From contig JAGLGJ010000017.1 in NCBI GenBank assembly GCA_023144075.1, forward strand, positions 1 through 12,246: DNA of 12,246 nt. Direction: 5' to 3'. This stretch comes from Candidatus Bathyarchaeota archaeon. Lineage in GTDB: Archaea > Thermoproteota > Bathyarchaeia > 40CM-2-53-6 > RBG-13-38-9. The translations under genes and the position numbers were made by a program. The notes beneath the pieces were generated by a model that saw nothing but the letters and a program-made list of their open reading frames with translations, had not been told where the DNA came from and did no database searches. Positions 6,532 to 12,246 of the stretch are shown in pieces. The first letter of the stretch is position 1, and each line of letters starts with the position of its first letter.

Positions 6532-7269
6532 ATGATTTTTGACGCTCATATTCATGTGGGTAAAGGTGATCCCTTTCATTACTCAGATTCTGGTGATAGT
6601 CCCGTATCAGTTGGAGATTTACTTACAGAGATGGATAAAAATAATGTAGACAATGCAATAGTAATGCCGAATTTTCATCTACCTCACAGATTGTGGAACT
6701 CTAATGTCGAACTGGCAAAATCAATCAAAAATAATACAAATCGACTTTTCGGTTTCGCTTGGTTAGATCCAAGAATAGAAAATTGCTGCAATCAAATCGA
6801 TTCTTTGGTCAAGAAATTTGGATTTAGAGGATTGAAACTTCACCCAGTTTTAGGCGGATATTATCTAACAAACAAAACCGTCTTACGTTTAATTGAGAAG
6901 GCTATTAGTTTGAAGATCCCAATAATGATTCATACAGGATGGGGATTACTTGGAAGCGCTACTTATGTCGGAAAATTGGCAGAGAATTTTCCAGAGGGAC
7001 AGTTCATTATCGCGCATATGATTGATCCTGAATGTATGAATGTAACAAAGAGGAACAAGAATATTTTTCTTGAAACTTCATATGCTCAGCATCCAAGAAG
7101 GATTACTCAAGCTGTTAATACTATAGGATCTGACAAATTGCTTTATGGATCTGATTATCCTCTTGGTGGAGGCATAGAATTCGAGATTTCCAAGATAAAT
7201 CTAGCAAAGATAACTGATGAAGATAAGAGAAAGATTCTTTCTGAAAACATAACTCGATTAATAGAATAA
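6532..7269 (+). CDS. metal-dependent amidohydrolase (amidohydrolase_2 family TIM barrel)
   Basis: 245 residues, a compact member of the ACMSD/amidohydrolase_2 group of TIM-barrel hydrolases and decarboxylases. The metal-binding set is visible: H6 and H8 in FDAHIH, H134 in IMIHTG, H162 in IIAHM and D208 in LYGSDYP; FRGLKLHP (98-105) is the family's strand-3 motif. No carboxylated-lysine signature or transmembrane segment is seen, so the protein is probably cytoplasmic. The substrate cannot be named; members act on varied cyclic amides, carboxylates and lactones. It follows gcvH after a 119-nt gap containing TCGGCCGA (6480-6487) and has its own strong Shine-Dalgarno, so it may be a separate unit. 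Nothing ties it directly to glycine metabolism except position. Confidence 0.85.
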   Translation: MIFDAHIHVGKGDPFHYSDSGDSPVSVGDLLTEMDKNNVDNAIVMPNFHLPHRLWNSNVELAKSIKNNTNRLFGFAWLDPRIENCCNQIDSLVKKFGFRGLKLHPVLGGYYLTNKTVLRLIEKAISLKIPIMIHTGWGLLGSATYVGKLAENFPEGQFIIAHMIDPECMNVTKRNKNIFLETSYAQHPRRITQAVNTIGSDKLLYGSDYPLGGGIEFEISKINLAKITDEDKRKILSENITRLIE

Positions 7270-7284
7270 CAGAAAACTAACTGT

Positions 7285-7312
7285 AAAGATTTTATACATC
7301 TGTCAAATCTTT
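7285..7312 (+). promoter_or_regulatory. promoter of the kbl-type gene with flanking inverted repeat
   Basis: TTTTATAC (7290-7297) is a TATA box predicting transcription from about 7320, 12 nt before ATG 7332. It is bracketed by a perfect 8-bp inverted repeat, AAAGATTT at 7285-7292 and AAATCTTT at 7305-7312, separated by 12 nt. The repeat could be a repressor operator covering TATA and start site, or a weak hairpin ending the upstream gene. Confidence 0.4.
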
Positions 7313-7331
7313 CTTGCAATGGTTATTAACA

Positions 7332-8531
7332 ATGCCCAATGAAAGACTAACTAAATTCTTAGATCAAAAAGTTTCAGAACTGAAACAAGCAGGTTTCGCA
7401 CCCCATATAAGAGTTCTATCAGGTCCCAACTCCACAAAATCATTTCTTGATGGAAAGGAAGTTTTAGTCTTATGTGCAAACAATTACTTAGGACTTGCAA
7501 ACAATCCAGAAATGATGCAGGCCGCCAAAGATGCTATTGACAAATATGGTGCAGGAATGGGCACCGGACGCATGATCATGACCTATGATATACAAAATGA
7601 GCTAGAGAGTAATTTTGCAAAATTCAAATCATCAGAAGCCTCACTTTGCTTCCCCACTGGTTACATCGCAAACCTAGGATCTATATGGCCATTAATGGCT
7701 GAAGGTGACACTATCGTGAGTGAAGAACTCAATCATGCAAGTATAATTGACGGTTGCAGAATGTCCCGAAAGGTCGATCGCATGGTCTACAAACATCTGG
7801 ACATGGAAGATCTAGAGGAGAAACTAAAATCCAGTCAGAAGGAACGAGCAAAAGGTAAGACGATGATAATATCTGATGCAGTCTTCAGCATGGATGGAGA
7901 TATTTGCAAGCTGTCAGAGATGATCGAGCTTGCAGAAAAATATGATGCTTTCATTTTCATAGATGAGGCTCACGCTTCAGGAGTTCTAGGAAAAACTGGC
8001 AAAGGCACTGTTGAACACTTCAACGCCTATGGAAAAGTAGATGTTCAAATGGGCACTTTATCAAAAGCAATAGCTACAGTTGGTGGCTATATTGCGGGCA
8101 GTGAAAATCTAGTATACTATCTACGTCGTGCATCCAGACCATTTGTTTTCTCAACTGGATTCCTTGATCCTGCAACATGTGGCGCAACGATGAAGGCTCT
8201 TGAAATAATCGAAAGGGAGCCTGAACGCGTGCAAAACCTATGGGATAACACGAAATATTTCAAGAAGGGTCTAGATGACCTAGGGTTCAATACTGGCGTG
8301 AGTCAAACTCCAATAACTCCTGTGGTTGTCGGCCCAGCAGATAAGGCTCGTGAATTAAGCAAGTATCTCTATGAAGAAGAGAATATTTACGTTCAAGCCT
8401 TTAGCTATCCGGTCGTACCAAAAGACTCAGCCAGAGTAAGAACTATAGTAAATGCTCATCATACAAGAGAACAATTAGACTTAGCTTTAGGCGCATTTGA
8501 GAGAGCTGGTAGAAAACTAGATATACTCTGA
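7332..8531 (+). CDS. kbl: glycine C-acetyltransferase (2-amino-3-ketobutyrate CoA ligase), alpha-oxoamine synthase family
   Basis: PLP enzyme of fold type I that condenses glycine with acetyl-CoA, or in reverse cleaves 2-amino-3-ketobutyrate from threonine. From ATG 7332 it is 399 residues, the size of E. coli Kbl. Landmarks: LCANNYLGLANNP, ELNHASIIDG with the PLP-stacking His at 135, IFIDEAHASGVLG with Asp 211 and His 214, and GTLSKA with the PLP lysine at K245. RRASRPFVFST and the C-terminal YPVVPKDSARVRT match Kbl closely. A TTG at 7314 in the same frame would lie before the predicted transcript start, so ATG 7332 is preferred. BioF (8-amino-7-oxononanoate synthase) is the main alternative, and some family members do both. 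No threonine dehydrogenase or biotin gene is nearby. The gcv and SHMT neighbours favour a role in glycine supply or disposal. Confidence 0.88.
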   Translation: MPNERLTKFLDQKVSELKQAGFAPHIRVLSGPNSTKSFLDGKEVLVLCANNYLGLANNPEMMQAAKDAIDKYGAGMGTGRMIMTYDIQNELESNFAKFKSSEASLCFPTGYIANLGSIWPLMAEGDTIVSEELNHASIIDGCRMSRKVDRMVYKHLDMEDLEEKLKSSQKERAKGKTMIISDAVFSMDGDICKLSEMIELAEKYDAFIFIDEAHASGVLGKTGKGTVEHFNAYGKVDVQMGTLSKAIATVGGYIAGSENLVYYLRRASRPFVFSTGFLDPATCGATMKALEIIEREPERVQNLWDNTKYFKKGLDDLGFNTGVSQTPITPVVVGPADKARELSKYLYEEENIYVQAFSYPVVPKDSARVRTIVNAHHTREQLDLALGAFERAGRKLDIL

Positions 8532-8571
8532 AGGAATGGTCATTTTTTATTTCCCTCAGAGAATTTTTTTT
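8526..8571 (+). terminator. hairpin plus T-run terminator of the kbl-type gene
   Basis: CTCTGAAGG (8526-8534) can pair with CCCTCAGAG (8553-8561), 8 of 9 pairs with one A-C mismatch and an 18-nt loop, followed by eight T residues (8564-8571). A second run of six T residues lies in the loop (8543-8548). The stem begins within the last codons of the gene. T-runs alone can end archaeal transcription, so the stem may be optional. Confidence 0.6.
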
Positions 8572-8577
8572 AAATTT

Positions 8578-9399
8578 TCAGACACGATTATAGATCTCTT
8601 TCAAGATCTGAATATTCTCTTTTAATGTTTTTATCGGATTTTGCAGATTAAGCAACTCAAGTGAATAATATCCATCATATTTCTTTAGTTTCAGAGCTTT
8701 GATAGCTTTTTCAAGGTTGCTTATTGGCATAGTGCCAATGTCTAGGGGTGTATGGAGATCATTTTTGCCATCATTATTGTCAAAATGAACATGATACAGC
8801 TTCTCAGTGTTCATAATAGCTGTTGTTGGGTCTTCATCTGTCATGTTTAGATGTCCTACATCTATCAATGCCCCGAGATTTTCGATATTAAAATCTCTTA
8901 TAACTTGATTGAGTTGACTTGCTTCTGATACAATTTTTCCAGGAGAGTTTTCTAAACAAATTTTTACTCCAGAAGATTTCGCATATTCACAAGCTTCATT
9001 CAACGAATTATATAATATTTCCAAAGACTGTGCATGATTATTTACATCGCTTTTACTTGTTGGCGTTACGACATAGACTTTGTCTGTTCCAAAGTCGTTC
9101 GCCCAATCAACGCAAGCCTTCACATAATCGACAGTACTCTTTCTTATAGATTCATTAGAACTCTCTAAACAAAGTTTACCGCCACTCAATGCCATGGGTG
9201 GTCCACAACCTATCATCATGGTCTCTAAACCAATCTTTTCTAATAGACTCTTCATGCCAACCCGCTTTTCTTGAGTAAGCTCTTCAGGATAAGCTAGGAT
9301 CTCAATTCCATCAAAACCTGCTTCCTTGCCAAGTTCAATTCGTTTCTCTGGCTTCTCTTTTAAAAACGTGGCAGCATTTATTCCAATCTTCAAGATCAT
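8578..9399 (-). CDS. sugar phosphate isomerase/epimerase-like TIM-barrel protein (xylose isomerase-like / AP endonuclease 2 family)
   Basis: 273 residues, one xylose-isomerase-like TIM barrel. Metal-ligand positions of the family are visible: E150 in CLENSPGK, D180 and H183 in LIDVGHLN, H205 and D207 in HVHFDND-like HVHFDNN, and E248 in YYSLELL. GFDGIEIL (28-35) is the usual first-strand motif. The family includes sugar epimerases, hydroxypyruvate and inosose enzymes and endonuclease IV; the missing nuclease motifs argue against DNA repair, but the substrate is unknown. It converges on the kbl-type gene across a 46-nt gap and diverges from the cofE-like gene. The start is ATG 9399, or TTG 9393 which has GGTG 7 nt upstream. 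A TATA-like TATATATT at 9431-9438 (minus) gives a leader of only about 8 nt for ATG 9399. Confidence 0.85.
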   Translation of the reverse strand: MILKIGINAATFLKEKPEKRIELGKEAGFDGIEILAYPEELTQEKRVGMKSLLEKIGLETMMIGCGPPMALSGGKLCLESSNESIRKSTVDYVKACVDWANDFGTDKVYVVTPTSKSDVNNHAQSLEILYNSLNEACEYAKSSGVKICLENSPGKIVSEASQLNQVIRDFNIENLGALIDVGHLNMTDEDPTTAIMNTEKLYHVHFDNNDGKNDLHTPLDIGTMPISNLEKAIKALKLKKYDGYYSLELLNLQNPIKTLKENIQILKEIYNRV

Positions 9400-9430
9400 A
9401 CACCATTAATCTCAGTAAAAGTTCAGAATT

Positions 9431-9452
9431 AATATATACATTTTACATATAG
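9431..9452. promoter_or_regulatory. divergent promoter pair between the isomerase and cofE-like genes
   Basis: The 103-nt gap between the two starts holds two TATA-like boxes side by side. One at 9431-9438 reads TATATATT on the minus strand and serves the isomerase-like gene. The other, TTTTACATATAG at 9441-9452, faces the cofE-like gene and predicts transcription from about 9473. Because the boxes nearly touch, one factor could block both. Confidence 0.45.
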
Positions 9453-9502
9453 TTGCATGAGTCTATTAGAAAGAGTTTCTTATCAATGTGAGAGATATCA
9501 TA

Positions 9503-10300
9503 ATGCAACTTTTCAAGATACATACTGGCCTCATCAAACCTAATCAGGATATAATAAATGTGATAATTCACAGTTTGGACACTTCACAGATTAATATCGA
9601 AGATAACGATATACTTGCAATTACGAGCAAGATCGTTGCACTATCTCAAGGAAGAATTGTTAAGCTAGAAGAAGTGAAGCCATCAGATCTAGCTCTGAAA
9701 TTATCTAAAAGGTATAATCTGGATCCTGGGTATGTGGAATTGATCATCCGGGAAGCTGATGAGATCTATGGGGGGACTGATCAGGCTATCTGTACACTAA
9801 AAGAAGGCGTAATGATAGCTAACGCTGGTGTCGACCGAAAAAATGTTCCTTTAGGCTATGCAGTGCTTTCACCAGCGAATCCATATGAATCAGCTCAAAA
9901 CATCAGACAAAGAATCCATGACATTAAGGGAAAATTCGTAGGAATTGTTATTGTCGATAGTAGAGTCACTCCACTTCGTTTAGGAACGGTAGGTGTTGCA
10001 TTCGGTTTCTCAGGGTTTAGTCCTGTACGTGACTGCAGAGGCTTTAAAGATCTTTATGGTAAGCCATTACAAATAACAAGGCATTGTCAAGTCGATGACT
10101 TAGCTGGTGCAGCCCATTTAGTTATGGGCGAAGTGGATGAAAGAGTACCTGCAATTCTGCTAAGAGACACACCTATTATAATATCTCATGACCTAAATAG
10201 TCAAATTAATAAGGACTCAGTGATGGTTTCTCCTAACCATTGCCTTTTCATAAATGCTCTAAAGTATGAAAATGAAAACAAAGTAGTGAAGAGAGAATGA
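9503..10300 (+). CDS. CofE-like gamma-glutamyl ligase (coenzyme F420-0:L-glutamate ligase family)
   Basis: CofE adds L-glutamate to F420-0 with GTP and divalent metal. This 265-residue protein matches the F420_ligase family throughout: NDILAITSKIVALSQGRIV near residue 35, LDPGYVELIIREADEI, ANAGVDRKNVP with Asp 111, IVIVDSRVTPLRLG with Asp 152, VRDCRGFKDLYGKPL and AAHLVMGEVDE. Asp 111 and Asp 152 are the likely metal ligands. The segment after Asp 152 is unusual: well-studied CofE proteins have a (S/T)D(T/S)xGRPWR-like motif, but here it reads DSRVTPLR. ATG 9503 is chosen because it aligns with the family N-terminus; GTG 9488 is the alternative. Its last bases overlap the SHMT start (ATGA), so the two are translated together. 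Role may be F420 tail synthesis, or glutamylation of another cofactor such as the pterin used by SHMT (inference). Confidence 0.85.
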   Translation: MQLFKIHTGLIKPNQDIINVIIHSLDTSQINIEDNDILAITSKIVALSQGRIVKLEEVKPSDLALKLSKRYNLDPGYVELIIREADEIYGGTDQAICTLKEGVMIANAGVDRKNVPLGYAVLSPANPYESAQNIRQRIHDIKGKFVGIVIVDSRVTPLRLGTVGVAFGFSGFSPVRDCRGFKDLYGKPLQITRHCQVDDLAGAAHLVMGEVDERVPAILLRDTPIIISHDLNSQINKDSVMVSPNHCLFINALKYENENKVVKRE

Positions 10301-11616
10301 AGCCTATAGAATATTACAATAAAGTCTTCAGTTTGTTGGAAGATCATCATAAATGGTTTCAACAATCAATTCCTTTGATTGCATCAGAGAACATACCCTC
10401 ACCAGCTGTTCGTGAAGCAGTAGTTTCAGATTTTGGAAATAGATACGCTGAGGGGTTTCCCAAAGAACGTGTCTATGCTGGCTGTAAATACATAGATGAG
10501 GTTGAACTCCTTTGCATGGAGATGATGAGAGAATTATTTGGGGCAGAATACGCAGATGTTAGACCTGTTTCTGGTGTTAATGCTAACATAGCGGTTTACA
10601 CTGCATTCACAAAACCTTACGACATAATGATGTCACTGTCAATAGCATCTGGTGGACACATAAGCTTCGGGAAAAGCAAATTCTTCGGAACAGCTGGGTC
10701 TGTAAAGAATTTAGAAATAGAATATTTTCCTTTTGACTATGAGACAATGAACATTAAGGTTGAAGAAACAAAAGCTAAGATTCTTGAAATGAAGAAAGAA
10801 AACAAGACTTTACCTAAACTAGTAATGTTTGGTGGCAGTGTATTACCATTTCCTCATCCAGTGAAAGAACTAACAGAATTCTTCCATGAACATGGTGCAA
10901 CGGTGTGTTATGATGCTGCTCATGTAGCTGGTCTGGTGGGTGGAGGACAATTTCAAGACCCACTAAAGGAAGGAGTCGATGTGATGACAGTAAGCACTCA
11001 CAAAACTCTATTCGGACCACAAGGTGGTGCAATACTATCAAAAGCAATCCATCAAGATGCACTGAAAAAAACTGTATTTCCTGCTACAGTTAGCAACCAT
11101 CATTTACATCATGTGGCTGGAAAAGCGATAGCCCTTGCCGAGATGTTAGAATTTGGAAAAGAATACACCAAACAGGTTGTGACCAATTCACAAGCACTCG
11201 GTCAGGCGTTGAACGATAAAAGCTTCAATGTGCTAGGAAAGAAGAATGGATTCACAAAATCGCACGTACTGATAGTTGATGTATCAGAGATAGCCTTCGG
11301 AAGCGATATAGAGAAACTTCTAGAAGACTCCAATATAATATTAAATCGCAATCTTCTGCCATATGATATCAAATTCGGAAGACACTACGATACAACAGGG
11401 GGAATTAGACTTGGAGTTCAAGAATGTACAAGGCTCGGTATGAAGACTGACGAGATGAAGCAAATAGCTGATTTCATAGAACGTCTAGTAATAAAGAAGG
11501 AAGATCAGAACAAAGTTAGGAATGATGTAATAGAATTCAGGAAAGATTTCCAAAAGGTGCATTATGCGTTTCAGACTGCTACAGAAGCTTATCAATATCT
11601 TAGGATAAGAGCCTAA
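10297..11616 (+). CDS. glyA: serine hydroxymethyltransferase, archaeal type
   Basis: PLP enzyme that interconverts serine plus tetrahydropterin with glycine plus methylene-tetrahydropterin. 439 residues, full length. Landmarks: IPLIASENIPS near residue 25, GNRYAEGFPKERVYAG (47-62), RPVSGVNANIAV, YDAAHVAGL with D206 and H209, and STHKTLFGPQGG with the PLP-binding lysine K236. The C-terminal domain is complete, with RLGVQECTRLGM. The start ATG overlaps the stop of the cofE-like gene by 4 nt (ATGA), with GTGA at 10286-10289 as Shine-Dalgarno 7 nt before, so translational coupling is likely. Its TAA stop directly abuts the stop of gcvPB on the other strand. Together with gcvT, gcvH and gcvPB it links glycine, serine and the C1 pool. 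Confidence 0.95.
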   Translation: MKPIEYYNKVFSLLEDHHKWFQQSIPLIASENIPSPAVREAVVSDFGNRYAEGFPKERVYAGCKYIDEVELLCMEMMRELFGAEYADVRPVSGVNANIAVYTAFTKPYDIMMSLSIASGGHISFGKSKFFGTAGSVKNLEIEYFPFDYETMNIKVEETKAKILEMKKENKTLPKLVMFGGSVLPFPHPVKELTEFFHEHGATVCYDAAHVAGLVGGGQFQDPLKEGVDVMTVSTHKTLFGPQGGAILSKAIHQDALKKTVFPATVSNHHLHHVAGKAIALAEMLEFGKEYTKQVVTNSQALGQALNDKSFNVLGKKNGFTKSHVLIVDVSEIAFGSDIEKLLEDSNIILNRNLLPYDIKFGRHYDTTGGIRLGVQECTRLGMKTDEMKQIADFIERLVIKKEDQNKVRNDVIEFRKDFQKVHYAFQTATEAYQYLRIRA

Positions 11617-12246
11617 TTACCTATCCTTAGAATTCATATCTCTATTATTTTTCATTTTCCAAGATAGGCACATCGTCTCAGGATGTGATGCTTTAGCTTC
11701 ATTAATTCTCGTAACACTTGTTGAGTAAGGGGCGTTCTTGACCAACTCAGGGGTTGAATAACATTCTTCGGCGACTTTGCATATTGCATCTATCAATCGA
11801 TCAAGCTCAGCTTTACTCTCTGTTTCTGTAGGTTCTATCATTAATGCTTCTTCAACAATCTGAGGAAAATATGTGGTTGGGGAGTGTACACCATAATCTA
11901 AAAGTCTCTTTGAAATATCCCAAGCTCTAATTCCAGTATCTTTGTATATCTTCTCTGCACTTATGACACATTCATGTTTAACAAGACTATTTGGGTAATA
12001 AGGAATTGTATATTTCTTATTCAAAGAGATCTTTCTAGCAATATAGTTTGCATTAAGCACAGATAGTTCACCCACAGATTTTAATCCATCCCAACCCATG
12101 CTCAAAATGTAAGTGTAAGCTCGCAACAAAACTGCAACATTACCATAGAATCCTCTTATCTTACCAATACTATGAGGTCTATCATAATCTAGAGAGTATC
12201 TCTTACCATCGTAAACGACTAATGGCACAGGTAAAAAATCTTCAAG
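11617..12246 (-). CDS. gcvPB: glycine dehydrogenase (decarboxylating) subunit 2, C-terminal part (5' end beyond window)
   Basis: P protein decarboxylates glycine on PLP and hands the aminomethyl group to lipoyl-GcvH; archaea and many bacteria split it into subunits 1 and 2. The frame stays open to the right edge: bases 12229-12246 continue the protein as LEDFLP before PLVVYDGKRYSLDYD, so the GTG at 12228 is internal and not a start. Visible are 209 of about 500 residues. Conserved features include SIGKIRGFYGNVAVLLRAY, VLNANYIARK, KHECVISA, GIRAWDISKRLLDYG and VHSPTTYFP. The PLP lysine lies upstream, outside the window. gcvPA is expected beyond the right edge, but this is not seen. The gene is convergent with glyA, the two stop codons touching with no gap. 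Confidence 0.95.
   Translation of the reverse strand, partial: LEDFLPVPLVVYDGKRYSLDYDRPHSIGKIRGFYGNVAVLLRAYTYILSMGWDGLKSVGELSVLNANYIARKISLNKKYTIPYYPNSLVKHECVISAEKIYKDTGIRAWDISKRLLDYGVHSPTTYFPQIVEEALMIEPTETESKAELDRLIDAICKVAEECYSTPELVKNAPYSTSVTRINEAKASHPETMCLSWKMKNNRDMNSKDR

Noticed and set aside
7314..7331. TTG 7314 as the start of the kbl-type gene
   Set aside because: It would precede the transcript start predicted from the TATA box at 7290-7297, and ATG 7332 gives the usual Kbl length with the PLP lysine at the expected position.
7332..8531. Biotin synthesis gene bioF
   Set aside because: C-terminal and active-site motifs and length fit Kbl better, and there is no biotin gene nearby. Dual activity remains possible.
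12226..12228. GTG at 12228 as the start of gcvPB
   Set aside because: The frame continues to the window edge with residues LEDFLP, which belong to the conserved family sequence, so the gene is cut by the edge.

Overview
The window looks like part of an AT-rich archaeal chromosome. The signs are TATA-box promoters placed 25-32 nt before starts, with very short or no leaders. There are GGTG/GTGA Shine-Dalgarno cores and several TTG or GTG starts. A CofE-family (coenzyme F420) ligase, a mevalonate-pathway decarboxylase homologue, an archaeal-type SHMT and a two-subunit glycine dehydrogenase are also present. A Thermoproteota lineage such as Bathyarchaeia is my best guess. That is an inference from gene content only, because the window has no rRNA or other marker gene.

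Left part (1-3242, minus strand, read right to left): a complete ECF-type vitamin/micronutrient importer operon. It holds an S component (substrate unknown, with unusual extra C-terminal membrane segments), a fused double ATPase and the EcfT transmembrane protein, which is cut by the left edge. A strong TATA box at 3268-3275 sits between this operon and the rightward genes and could serve both directions.

Middle (3463-8531, plus strand): a GHMP-superfamily (phospho)mevalonate decarboxylase, a small stand-alone Ig-like protein, the T and H proteins of the glycine cleavage system, a small TIM-barrel amidohydrolase, and a Kbl-type glycine C-acetyltransferase. The Kbl gene ends in a hairpin followed by eight T residues.

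Right part (8578-12246): a minus-strand xylose-isomerase-like TIM-barrel protein, divergent from a plus-strand pair in which a CofE-like gamma-glutamyl ligase overlaps the start of serine hydroxymethyltransferase by 4 nt. SHMT then meets glycine dehydrogenase subunit 2 (gcvPB, minus strand, cut by the right edge) tail to tail with no base between the two stop codons.

Taken together, five genes (gcvT, gcvH, kbl, glyA, gcvPB) handle glycine and its one-carbon unit. GcvPB, GcvH and GcvT interconvert glycine with CO2, NH3 and methylene-pterin, SHMT joins glycine to serine using the same C1-pterin, and Kbl links glycine to acetyl-CoA and threonine carbon. The CofE homologue coupled to SHMT lacks the family's usual GRP-type motif and may modify a pterin C1 carrier rather than F420. 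That is the most interesting hypothesis here. gcvPA, the L-protein, lipoate attachment enzymes and threonine dehydrogenase are not in the window. No gene-free stretch exceeds 300 bases, and I see no tRNA, rRNA, CRISPR array or insertion sequence.
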